Positions 1-9,031 of a stretch of DNA of 64,000 nt are shown here, in pieces (the stretch's first letter is position 1; each line of letters opens with the position of its first letter). The notes under the pieces were generated by a model. The model was not told the DNA's origin. It worked only from the letters and a program-made list of their open reading frames with translations, and did not search any database. This DNA comes from Nostoc linckia FACHB-104. GTDB taxonomy: Bacteria > Cyanobacteriota > Cyanobacteriia > Cyanobacteriales > Nostocaceae. The translations under genes were made by a program, and so were the position numbers. The stretch spans positions 124,001 to 188,000 of the forward strand of contig NZ_JACJQJ010000005.1 of the NCBI RefSeq assembly GCF_014696615.1, given 5' to 3'.

Positions 1-3000
1 AGTAACTACTTCAATTGCTGGACGTTGTTCGTTAGCTTTAAGGCGATGTTTAAGAATTAGAATTGTACTATCAAGTCCTTCATGGATATTAAATTTAACT
101 TTGTAATCTTTATCGGCACGAGAGAAAGTTCTTAAACTAGTACTGATGTTGCTGAGGCGATTACAGGCAATTTCCATTGAATTCATTACCTTAGGTAAAT
201 CTTCCAGTAGGTAATCTAAATCGATTTCTTCAGCATGATTGATAATTTCATCACCAGGATTTGGCAACCTTTGCTGATAAAGTTTCAAATGGGTAATAAT
301 ATCTGCAAAGCTGGGTTTAGTTTGAGTGAGGCTAGCAGAAATAAAGCCTAGGGGATTATTCATCTCATGGGCTACCCCTGCAACTAAATTCCCCAATGCT
401 GACATTTTTTCGCTTTGGACTATTTGTAGTTGAGCTTGTTGTAAATCTTGTAATGCTTGTTGCGCCTGTTGGTAAATTCGCGCATTTTCTAATGATATAG
501 CTGCTTGGGAAGAAAGTAAGTTAAGCACTTGCAGGCGGTCATTAGTAAATACTCCTTGAGTCAGTTTATTTTCTAAATAGATAATCCCTACTAAATGACC
601 TTGGTTAATAATTGGCGTACAGATAACACTCTTAGGCTGATGCTTCAACATATATTCCCCGATTACGCCAGGAATATTAGTTTCTAAATTATTGATAATT
701 ACAGTCTGTTGAGTATTCTTGACATAATAGATAATTTTTATGGGAACATCTTGGCAAGTATCTAGGGGCTGTGAATTCAGGATAGTTTGGACTTGAGATT
801 GGGAATTTTCCTGGTAGGAAATAAAGGTAATTGCTCTGACTTGCCAAGTATCCTCTAAGGGAAGAATCAGTGCAGATTTTTTTGCGCCAGAGGTTTCTAG
901 GATAATCCGGGTAAGGTTGGCAATTAATTCATCTAATTGAATGGAACTAGAGATGGCTTGAGCAGCTTTGAGGACAGAGGTAAAATCTAAGGCATCAGAA
1001 ATATTAGTGCTAGAAGAGTTTGTACATAAAGAATTTCCCGAAACAACAATAGTAGGAATAGTTTCTAGCAGCGGATTGAAGCGGTGTTCTTGTTGTTGGA
1101 CAATTGGTTGTAGTAGTTGTGCATAGCGTTTTTCTAAGTCATCTGTTTTTGCTTTAGCTCCCCAATGGGCATAACAGTAATAAGCTTCCTGCATGTAAGC
1201 TTCGGCAACTTTTTCTTTACCCCAGTTGAGATAGAATTTCGCAGCAAGTTCATTAACAAGGGCTAATTCTTGAAGGTAGCCATTTTCTTTAGCTTGGTTA
1301 ATAGCATCATCGTAGAGATTGAAAGCAGCAAATTCTTTTTTTAAAACCCGATTTATTTCTGCCTCAATCAAGTTATATTTATGCTGATAATTGCTTGGGG
1401 CGAACTCTGCCCATTTCTGCATTTGCTGTTGATTTTCTGATACTTTTTTGAGATATTCTTGCTTTTGTTCTGCATCAGCATTAGAGCAGAGGCTAAGTAA
1501 ACTTAGTGATTGATAAAAATTTCTCAGAGGAATAATTGCTAAACCAGTTGCTCCAGCTTCATATTCTTCAAACTTTTTAGCAAACTCACAAGCCTCTTGG
1601 TATTCTCCAAAGAAATAAGACAATAATGTTTTTGCTAGATAAACATAACAAATACCGTTAATATTTCTGTATTCAATTAATCCAGATAGGTCTGTTTTTT
1701 CATTAAAGGCAGAACCAATCAGCAGCTTAGGTTCATTAACTTTACCTTGTAAGTTTAAGACAGTCTGTCTCCAGATTTTACCCCAAATTAAGGATACATC
1801 TTGCTTAATTTCTGCCATGAGGTTGCAATACTTGAATGATTCTGACTCAGCAAAATCTAGATGTTCTCCCGCCCAAAAGAGAAACTGGCAATAGCAATTG
1901 GCGCAATAACCCACATATTCTAAATTCCCCGTTTCTAAGCCGCTTACTAGACCTTCTTGGAATAATGGTAATGTAGATTTGATTGGGTCTTTCCAGTGTT
2001 TAATAAATAAACTGAAGGTGAGATAAACTCTACTTTTGAGTTCTTTAGCTTGGAAACGCTCTAACATGAGTACTGCTAAAGTACCAAATTCATAACCTGC
2101 ATCAATTTCTCCCATACCACATAACAGTAATCCATACAAACTATAGGCGATCGCAGCTTGGGGAGAGTTACCATGTTGAATACAAATTTTCACCATTGTG
2201 AAAATCTTTAAAGGTAGCAATGCGGGTTGAGCAATATAAACTGGTGCAAATAAGCCAGAAAGAATCCGCAAGGCGAATAGTTGATTCGGGTCAAGAAGTT
2301 CTGGTAAATTAGCCAAGTCGCTAATTAAGCGATCGCCTAACAGCCGTTTGACTTGTTCGGCTTCTTTGAAAGTCGTTTCGCGATCGCAGTCTGTAGGTAA
2401 AGTCACACCCAGTAAGCTTAAGGCTTCTCTTCCTGTCTCGATGGCTTCAATAAATTTATTTTGTGCTGTGTAGGATTGAATTTGAATTTCGTAGACTTTA
2501 ACTTTTTCTAAGGCTGTTTTTGCGTGCTGAAGGGTGATATCGATTAATTTTTTAGAAGCATCAAAGTTAGTATTTAAATATTCTGATTCAGCCGCAGATT
2601 CATAAAGTGCTAAAGTCAAATCATATTCGCTATTCCAACTATCAGCTGCTAGCAATTTCATACCGATACTCAAATAACTCACAGCCGCAGCATAAGCTGT
2701 AGATGCTTTAGCTCTATTACCGGCAATTAAATTGAGTTGAGCCAGTTGATGATTTTGGCTTTGTTCAACAATTAAATCAATACCTAAGTTTAATTGATTA
2801 ACAATGTTAAATATGCGGTTTTCTAGTTCTGACTCATCTGTATTTTTCAGTAACAACTGACCAATACTTAAGTGAGTTGCTTGTTTTTGATTTTCCGGAA
2901 TTAAGGAGTAAGATGCTTGCTGTACTCGGTCATGCAAAAATCTATAGGTAGGTACTTGGAAATTAGTATTCACAAAAGGTTGTGAGTCAGCATCTTTTTC

Positions 3001-5028
3001 TGTTTCTTGATAAAATTTATAAACTTCACTAGTGGGTAAAATCACCCCTTCTTGTAAAGCTTTCCATAAATCAGCAGCCGTTTCAACTTGAGAATGCTGA
3101 TAGATAATTGCTAAAGTCTCGAGGTCAAAGCGGTTACCAATACAAGCAGCTAATTTTAAAATATCTTGAGTAGCTTGTGGCAATTTTTGTAACTGAATTG
3201 CCATAAATTCGACTACATCATCAGTTAGAGATAAAGCCGTAACTTCAGCGATGTCACATTGCCAATAACCCACATCAAAATTAAAGATAATTAGCCCATC
3301 TTCATACAAGGTTTTGAGAAATTGATTGTTGAAAAAAGGATTCCCTTTAGTTTTTTTGTAAACTAATTCTGTTAGGGGAATAGCAATTTCTTCAGAACAG
3401 CTAAGAGTATCAGCTATCAGGAGATTAATATCAGATTTATTAAGTGGGCTTAAAGTAATGGTGTTGACTGTTGCTTTTGTTTTGACAATTTCATCTAGAG
3501 TTAAGCTTAAAGGGTGAATAGGAGAAACTTCGTTATCTCGATAAGCACCAATAATTAATAAATACCCGCGATTGGCTTCACTCATTAAGAGTTGCATGAG
3601 TTTTAGCGAAGCCAAATCTGCCCATTGTAAATCATCTAGGAAAATTACTAGAGGATGTTCTGGAATCGTGAAAGTAGCAATAAACTTTTGAAACAGTAAA
3701 TTAAAGCGATTTTGGGCTGCATTCCCAGAAAGTTCTGGAACGGGTGGTTGTCTACCAATAATTTCTTCTAACTCGGGAATTACTTCAATAATTACTTGTG
3801 CGTTATCGCCTAATGCTAATAGAATTTGAGTTTTCCATTGTTGCAGTTGAGTATCACTTTCAGTAAGTAATTGTCCCATCAAATCCCGAAAGGCTTGGAC
3901 AAAGGCAGAGAAAGGAACGTTACGATTAAACTGGTCGAACTTACCTTTAATAAAATAGCCATGTTGTCTGACTATAGGTTTGTGGATTTCATTAACAACA
4001 GCAGTTTTTCCTGTACCAGAAAAACCAGCAACCAGCATCAATTCTGAGTTATTATTGGCGACCCGATCAAAAGCACTCAATAAAATTTCAACTTCTGTTT
4101 CCCGCCCGTAGAGTTTTTCGGGGATAATGAAGCGATCGCATATATCTCGTTTGCCAATTTCAAAGTTAGCAATTTCTCCAGTAGCCTTTAATTGAGCAAA
4201 ACATTTTTGTAAATCATATTTCAAACCTAAGCTACTTTGATAGCGGTCTTCAGCATTTTTTGCCATTAATTTACTCACAATCTCACCCAATACCTGGGGT
4301 ATTGCAGGGTTGATTTCATCTACTGCAGGGGGGTGTTTAGCAATATGACAATGTACCAATTCCATCGGATCGTGGGAATTAAATGGTAATTTCCCTGTCA
4401 GTAGTTCAAAAAATGTCACACCCAAAGAATAAAAATCACTGCGGTAATCTATACCCCGGTTCATACGTCCGGTTTGTTCGGGTGATATATAAGCTAAGGT
4501 TCCTTCTAAAACGTTGGGACTGATAATTGTTTGGGTTTCTCTAGGAAGTAAAGAGGCGATACTAAAGTCAATCAGTTTAACTTCTTGAGTTTCTGAGTTA
4601 ATCAGAATATTTGCAGGTTTAATATCTTTGTGGATAACGCGATTTTGGTATAAGTAGTCAATAATATCTGTTAATTGCAGCGCTATTCCTAAAAACTCTA
4701 TCAAGTCTAGTGGCTGATTGCAGGCGTATTCTTTGAGAGAAATTCCTCCAGAATCTTCCATCACCAATGCATAGCTATTACGGTAAGCTTCTAAACTCAC
4801 AGGACGGACAATACCGTGAATATCCAGATTTTTAGCAATAGTATATTGGTTGCGAAATTGCAATAGTTCGTTGAATGTGGGAAAATCTAGCCGCAATAAT
4901 TTGATGACAACAGCTTTTTGATCCGCAACTCTAATAGCTCGATACACTTCGCTTTTATAACCTTGGTAGAGTTTGGCGACAAATTCATAGCCATTAATGT
5001 TGGGAACTCTATCAATTGCTCTTGTCAT
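1..5028 (-). CDS. Hybrid Ser/Thr kinase - AAA ATPase - GAF - histidine kinase, partial (C-terminus off the window)
   Basis: The frame is open from an ATG at 5028 to the first base of the window, about 1,676 codons with no stop. Domains in order: a protein kinase (residues ~1-270) with the catalytic stretch VIHKDIKPAN near residue 132 and DFS in place of DFG; a STAND/AAA-type ATPase with Walker A GFSGTGKT near 333; a long helical TPR-like middle; a GAF domain at roughly 1340-1500; and a HisKA H-box (AGVAHEMNNPLGF) near 1548. The HATPase domain would lie beyond base 1. HKD and DFS variants are usual in this cyanobacterial and proteobacterial family. It probably links Ser/Thr phosphorylation and ATPase switching to a two-component output; the signal is unknown. 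No response regulator is visible. The ATG is chosen because the kinase fold begins immediately (VPNINGYEFVAKLYQG). Confidence 0.93.
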   Translation of the reverse strand, partial: MTRAIDRVPNINGYEFVAKLYQGYKSEVYRAIRVADQKAVVIKLLRLDFPTFNELLQFRNQYTIAKNLDIHGIVRPVSLEAYRNSYALVMEDSGGISLKEYACNQPLDLIEFLGIALQLTDIIDYLYQNRVIHKDIKPANILINSETQEVKLIDFSIASLLPRETQTIISPNVLEGTLAYISPEQTGRMNRGIDYRSDFYSLGVTFFELLTGKLPFNSHDPMELVHCHIAKHPPAVDEINPAIPQVLGEIVSKLMAKNAEDRYQSSLGLKYDLQKCFAQLKATGEIANFEIGKRDICDRFIIPEKLYGRETEVEILLSAFDRVANNNSELMLVAGFSGTGKTAVVNEIHKPIVRQHGYFIKGKFDQFNRNVPFSAFVQAFRDLMGQLLTESDTQLQQWKTQILLALGDNAQVIIEVIPELEEIIGRQPPVPELSGNAAQNRFNLLFQKFIATFTIPEHPLVIFLDDLQWADLASLKLMQLLMSEANRGYLLIIGAYRDNEVSPIHPLSLTLDEIVKTKATVNTITLSPLNKSDINLLIADTLSCSEEIAIPLTELVYKKTKGNPFFNNQFLKTLYEDGLIIFNFDVGYWQCDIAEVTALSLTDDVVEFMAIQLQKLPQATQDILKLAACIGNRFDLETLAIIYQHSQVETAADLWKALQEGVILPTSEVYKFYQETEKDADSQPFVNTNFQVPTYRFLHDRVQQASYSLIPENQKQATHLSIGQLLLKNTDESELENRIFNIVNQLNLGIDLIVEQSQNHQLAQLNLIAGNRAKASTAYAAAVSYLSIGMKLLAADSWNSEYDLTLALYESAAESEYLNTNFDASKKLIDITLQHAKTALEKVKVYEIQIQSYTAQNKFIEAIETGREALSLLGVTLPTDCDRETTFKEAEQVKRLLGDRLISDLANLPELLDPNQLFALRILSGLFAPVYIAQPALLPLKIFTMVKICIQHGNSPQAAIAYSLYGLLLCGMGEIDAGYEFGTLAVLMLERFQAKELKSRVYLTFSLFIKHWKDPIKSTLPLFQEGLVSGLETGNLEYVGYCANCYCQFLFWAGEHLDFAESESFKYCNLMAEIKQDVSLIWGKIWRQTVLNLQGKVNEPKLLIGSAFNEKTDLSGLIEYRNINGICYVYLAKTLLSYFFGEYQEACEFAKKFEEYEAGATGLAIIPLRNFYQSLSLLSLCSNADAEQKQEYLKKVSENQQQMQKWAEFAPSNYQHKYNLIEAEINRVLKKEFAAFNLYDDAINQAKENGYLQELALVNELAAKFYLNWGKEKVAEAYMQEAYYCYAHWGAKAKTDDLEKRYAQLLQPIVQQQEHRFNPLLETIPTIVVSGNSLCTNSSSTNISDALDFTSVLKAAQAISSSIQLDELIANLTRIILETSGAKKSALILPLEDTWQVRAITFISYQENSQSQVQTILNSQPLDTCQDVPIKIIYYVKNTQQTVIINNLETNIPGVIGEYMLKHQPKSVICTPIINQGHLVGIIYLENKLTQGVFTNDRLQVLNLLSSQAAISLENARIYQQAQQALQDLQQAQLQIVQSEKMSALGNLVAGVAHEMNNPLGFISASLTQTKPSFADIITHLKLYQQRLPNPGDEIINHAEEIDLDYLLEDLPKVMNSMEIACNRLSNISTSLRTFSRADKDYKVKFNIHEGLDSTILILKHRLKANEQRPAIEVVT

Positions 5029-5205
5029 GGGTATACTCCACAAATCAATTTTCTTTCTTAAAACTCAAGATTTATATAGCCGTTCGCCACTTATTGTTCC
5101 CAAAAGAACTGTTAGAGCAACCAAAGCACAGAGGAAATAAATGTTAGGTTGAAAAATGTCAGTTTTACAAATTAATTTTGTTTAGATAATCACAAGCCAG
5201 CAATC

Positions 5206-6186
5206 ATGAAGTATCTTCAAGGAAAAGTAACATTGGTCACGGGAGCCACAAGAGGTATTGGCAAAGGAATTGCCATTGGACTAGGTGAAGCAGGCGCAAC
5301 TGTATACATTACAGGACGCAGCCTGAATAACTTTAATGCTCAGGATGATATTGGAGGTAATCTCAATGACACTAAATTAGCAGTAGAAGCATCTGGCGGT
5401 GTCTGCATTCCGATTGCAGTCGATCACAGTGATGATGAGCAGGTGCGATCGCTTTTTCAACGCATCGAACAAGAACAAGATGGCAAGCTGGATCTGTTGG
5501 TAAATAATGTATTTTCCGGAGTCCCAGCCTTAAGAAAGCTTGATGATAAACCTTTTTGGGATTTTGATGCGACCCTTTGGGATGCTTGCAACAACGTGGG
5601 TTTACGTAGTCACTATGTAGCAAGTATTTTTGCAGCCAAGATGATGGCTAAACGCCAACAAGGATTAATTTGTACCATTTCCTCTTGGGGCGGGCTTTCC
5701 TATATTTTTGGTGCAGCTTATGGTGCAGGTAAAGCGGCGTGCGATCGCCTCGCCACAGATATGGCTGTTGAATTAAAACCCTATAATGTGGCTTCAATCT
5801 CCCTTTGGCCGGGGATTGTGGGCACAGAACACATTAGTAGCATCGCCTCAGAAATGGCTGATAGTAAGTCAACTGACCCTAAAAAAGCAATGTTTAGCGA
5901 TCGCTATAACTGGGAAACCCCCTTATTAACAGGACGAGCGATCGCTAAACTAGCCAACGATTCCACAGTAATATCACGTACAGGGCGTGTACATATTATT
6001 GCTGAACTAGCCCAACAATATGGGGTGGTAGATCAAGAAGGAAACTTACCTGTCTCACTCCGGTCTTTACGGTTTCTGCTACCGATGGCATTACCACAAT
6101 TGAGAAAAAATTCCTGGCTAATACCAGATATCAAAGTTCCTTGGTCACTGCTACTACTGAGTAGCCTCAGTTCCCCGAAAATTTGA
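5206..6186 (+). CDS. Short-chain dehydrogenase/reductase (DHRS1-like)
   Basis: 326 residues with a Rossmann N-terminus. The cofactor motif TGATRGIG is at residues ~13-20, the NNV segment near 99, the catalytic Ser in the SSWGG stretch and YGAGK (Tyr/Lys pair) near 172. These features define a classical NAD(P)H-dependent SDR. The length and the C-terminal extension after the core resemble DHRS1-type proteins, whose natural substrate in bacteria is unknown. The gene stands alone between the divergent hybrid kinase and the convergent stress-protein gene. Its ATG has no obvious Shine-Dalgarno sequence. The last ~40 residues are Leu/Ser-rich and could pack against a membrane, but no clear transmembrane helix is formed. 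Confidence 0.9.
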   Translation: MKYLQGKVTLVTGATRGIGKGIAIGLGEAGATVYITGRSLNNFNAQDDIGGNLNDTKLAVEASGGVCIPIAVDHSDDEQVRSLFQRIEQEQDGKLDLLVNNVFSGVPALRKLDDKPFWDFDATLWDACNNVGLRSHYVASIFAAKMMAKRQQGLICTISSWGGLSYIFGAAYGAGKAACDRLATDMAVELKPYNVASISLWPGIVGTEHISSIASEMADSKSTDPKKAMFSDRYNWETPLLTGRAIAKLANDSTVISRTGRVHIIAELAQQYGVVDQEGNLPVSLRSLRFLLPMALPQLRKNSWLIPDIKVPWSLLLLSSLSSPKI

Positions 6187-6218
6187 CCAAAAATATTTAA
6201 GTAGGGCGAGTTACTTAA

Positions 6219-6248
6219 TCCAAAATCCAAAATCCAAAATCCAAAATC
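6219..6248. repeat. Heptanucleotide tandem repeat (TCCAAAA)n
   Basis: Four and a bit consecutive TCCAAAA units lie in the gap between two convergent genes. This is the class of short tandemly repeated repetitive (STRR) sequences known from heterocystous cyanobacteria. Confidence 0.9.
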
Positions 6249-6251
6249 GTA

Positions 6252-7133
6252 TCAGCTTCCGGGTAATGGGAAAAAGAGTACAGGGTACCAGCTTTGGCGC
6301 AATATTTCAGCCGCAAAACTAGAAACCAACCATTCCTGGAGCTTACCTATAGTTTCGGAAGACACAGCAATTGCACTAATATCTGCCATAAAAGCTGTTT
6401 CTAAAATCTGATTGATAGAGTTTCCTTCCCGAACTTCTGTCTTTACTTGTAAATTAACTCCTTCCAAATCAGCTTTAATTTGAGATAGAGTTGCTTGCGC
6501 CTGCTGTGGCAAAATTTTTGGTGGTCTTTCTTGACGACCAGAATTATCTATTACCCAACAAAGCTGACATTTTTGCAGAAATTTACCAGGCTGTTTCTCT
6601 GCTAATTTTTTCACCTGTTTTACGAGATAATTAGCCGATTGATTATCGTTATAAGGAAGTAGTAAAGAGCGAAAAAGATGTTGGCAACGTAATGTTAATT
6701 CCTCACTAGTATAGGTAGATATTAACTGAGGACGTAATACTAATAGAGGAATTTTTGTTTGGTGGGATAACTCAGCCATCGTACTTCCCACTAATTTTTC
6801 TGTGAATAAGCTCCGACTTTGGGAACCTAAAATAATTAATCCAGACTGATAAGTTTGCGCTACCTTCAGGATTTTTTCGACTGGTTTTCCTGATTGAACT
6901 TCTATTTTGACTTCTACATCAGAATTATTTTCACCAACTGCTGCTGCTAATGTTGTTTGCGCTGCTTCGATGTTCTCAGTATCCACTCGTGGAATAGCGC
7001 CTTTTTCCCACAACGGCACAATGTGCAGAAACACAATTTGCTTTATTCCTGCTAGCCCAAGGCTAGAAACAAAATGTGCGAGACGGTGCAAACCGTCAGC
7101 AAAGTCTGTGCAAATTAAAACTCGTTCAAACAT
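6252..7133 (-). CDS. Tandem universal stress protein (two UspA domains)
   Basis: 293 residues from the ATG at 7133. An in-frame upstream ATG at 7184 would add 17 residues, but the Usp fold begins at MFERVLICTDFADG, so the shorter form is preferred. The N-terminal Usp domain ends with a nucleotide-binding-like loop (GSQSRSLFTEKLVGSTMAEL), in which the second glycine of the usual GxxG is Ser. The second half (after about residue 150) repeats the fold with a poorer loop. Members are soluble stress proteins that bind ATP or AMP; the role here is unknown. The gene converges with the SDR gene and lies just downstream of the ABC exporter on the same strand, separated by repeats. Confidence 0.9.
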   Translation of the reverse strand: MFERVLICTDFADGLHRLAHFVSSLGLAGIKQIVFLHIVPLWEKGAIPRVDTENIEAAQTTLAAAVGENNSDVEVKIEVQSGKPVEKILKVAQTYQSGLIILGSQSRSLFTEKLVGSTMAELSHQTKIPLLVLRPQLISTYTSEELTLRCQHLFRSLLLPYNDNQSANYLVKQVKKLAEKQPGKFLQKCQLCWVIDNSGRQERPPKILPQQAQATLSQIKADLEGVNLQVKTEVREGNSINQILETAFMADISAIAVSSETIGKLQEWLVSSFAAEILRQSWYPVLFFPLPGS

Positions 7134-7183
7134 AAATAATTTAATACCACTAAGTTTTCTGTATTCTAATTTTTCAAGCTCCA

Positions 7184-7249
7184 TGTTGGGTTGCGCTACG
7201 CTTAACTCAACCTACATCTCAGCACTCAGCACTCAACACTCAGCACTGA
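7184..7249. repeat. Inverted repeat plus CACTCAG heptamers
   Basis: The segment holds an AACTCAAC-type inverted repeat around GCGCTACGC, followed by tandem AGCACTC/CACTCAG/CACTCAA heptamers (about 7219-7247). It fills the gap between the ABC exporter stop and the stress-protein start. Confidence 0.75.
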
Positions 7250-9031
7250 TTAAGTAGCATTTGCACCCAATTGGAGAGCATAAAGGTTGGCGTAGACACC
7301 TTGCTTGGCGATTAGTTCTGCATGAGTTCCGCGTTCAACAATTTGTCCTTGCTGAATGACTAACACCTGAGAAGCCTGATTTACAGTACTGAGGCGGTGA
7401 GCAATGACAAAGCTGGTACGCCCTTGCAACAAACGCGCGATCGCACTTTGTACGAGTGCTTCTGTGCGGGTGTCTATACTACTGGTAGCTTCGTCAAGAA
7501 TCAAAATTCGCGGGTTAATCAACACTGCACGGGCAATACTAATTAGCTGGCGCTGTCCTTGGCTGAGAGGCGCACCCCGTTCGCCTAATTGAGTGGTGTA
7601 ACCCTGGGGTAATGAGGTAATAAACTCATGCACATTCGCCAGTTGTGCCGCAGCTTCGATATCTGCTTGAGTAGCATTAGGAACACCAAAGGCAATATTT
7701 TCCGCTACAGTACCGCTAAATAAAATATTATCTTGCAGGACAATGCCAATTTGACGGCGCAGGCTAGCTTGCGTCACACTCCGCACATCAATTTCATCGA
7801 TTTTGACTGCGCCATCAGAGACATCATAAAAACGCAATATCAAATTAATAATTGTCGTTTTACCTGAGCCAGTAGGCCCGACTAAGGCGATCATCTGTCC
7901 GGGATAGGCGTGTAAATTTACACCTTTTAGTACCAGTTGCTCTGGATTATAGCCAAATTTGACATTCTCGAAAGTCACCTCTCCTTGAATTGGTGGCATT
8001 TCTGTGGCATCGGGTGCATCATTGAGTTGCGATGGTTCATCTAAAAGCAGAAAAATTCGCTCTAATCCCGCAAAGGCAGACTGAGCTTGAGTGTAAAACT
8101 GACTGAGAATTTGAATAGGACGGAAAAACTGCTGCACATACAGTAAAAAGGATGTCACCACACCTACTGTTGCACCACCAGTAACAGCCAAATAACCACC
8201 ATAGGCGAGAACACCTGCGGTTGCTAAGGTATTAAGAAAATCAATTGATGGTAAAAAAGCCGCAGTAATAGCCACAGCTTCGACATTGGCATCCCGATTA
8301 GCAGCGTTGAGAATGTCAAACTCGGCAATGTTGATATTTACGTGATTAAAAGCTTGTGCTTCCCGTACACTACCGATATCTTCTTCTAATTTGGCGGAAA
8401 GTTCCCCGATGGTTTTTCTGGTAACGCGAAATCTCGCTCTAGCCCAACGAGCAAAGAAGCTGGTAGTCAAAATCATCAATGGTACAACTAGGTTGCTCAA
8501 CAAGCCAAGTTGCAGATTAATTGACAGCATCGCAATCACAATGCCCACCAAACTGAAAATGTTACCTAGCATTTGTGCGATTGTCTGCCCAAATGCTAGA
8601 TTGACAGTGTTGACATCGTTTAGCAGACGGCTCATTAAATCACCGGCTTCACTGCGGTCAAAAAAGCTCAGTGGTAAACTCTGAATTTTCGTGAAAATAT
8701 CTTGTCGCAGTTGAGCTAGTAAGCGCTGCATAATCCAGCCAACTCGGATAATTTGACCGCGAATTGCCCAGATACCAAGGACATATATTAGCCCTAGTAA
8801 GGCTAATAGCAAGAGTAATCCTTGCAAATTACCTCGGGCAATTAGGTGATCGACTGACCACCCAAGTAGAAATGGCCCGATCGCCTGGGTTGATGCACCA
8901 ATGAGAACTAATGTCAAGGCAATGGGAATTTCTTTGCGGTAAGGTTGCAAGTATTGTAAAAAGCGCCGTAAGGTTGAGAGTTGATTACTTGCTTGTTGTT
9001 CGGGCGCAACAACCGGGCCGATACCTCTCAT
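7250..9031 (-). CDS. ABC exporter half-transporter, catalytically competent subunit (BmrD-like)
   Basis: 593 residues: six-helix exporter membrane domain (~30-320) followed by an ATPase domain. Walker A GPTGSGKTT is near residue 385. The signature is LSQGQ rather than LSGGQ, Walker B is followed by a catalytic Glu (LILDEATSSID), and the H-loop His is present (IAHRLSTV). The ATG overlaps the stop of the upstream partner by four bases (ATGA), so the two are translationally coupled. In heterodimeric exporters the partner carrying LSQGQ pairs its altered signature with the degenerate nucleotide site of the other subunit, which matches the neighbour. It probably exports lipids or hydrophobic drugs; the substrate cannot be read from sequence. 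Confidence 0.95.
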   Translation of the reverse strand: MRGIGPVVAPEQQASNQLSTLRRFLQYLQPYRKEIPIALTLVLIGASTQAIGPFLLGWSVDHLIARGNLQGLLLLLALLGLIYVLGIWAIRGQIIRVGWIMQRLLAQLRQDIFTKIQSLPLSFFDRSEAGDLMSRLLNDVNTVNLAFGQTIAQMLGNIFSLVGIVIAMLSINLQLGLLSNLVVPLMILTTSFFARWARARFRVTRKTIGELSAKLEEDIGSVREAQAFNHVNINIAEFDILNAANRDANVEAVAITAAFLPSIDFLNTLATAGVLAYGGYLAVTGGATVGVVTSFLLYVQQFFRPIQILSQFYTQAQSAFAGLERIFLLLDEPSQLNDAPDATEMPPIQGEVTFENVKFGYNPEQLVLKGVNLHAYPGQMIALVGPTGSGKTTIINLILRFYDVSDGAVKIDEIDVRSVTQASLRRQIGIVLQDNILFSGTVAENIAFGVPNATQADIEAAAQLANVHEFITSLPQGYTTQLGERGAPLSQGQRQLISIARAVLINPRILILDEATSSIDTRTEALVQSAIARLLQGRTSFVIAHRLSTVNQASQVLVIQQGQIVERGTHAELIAKQGVYANLYALQLGANAT

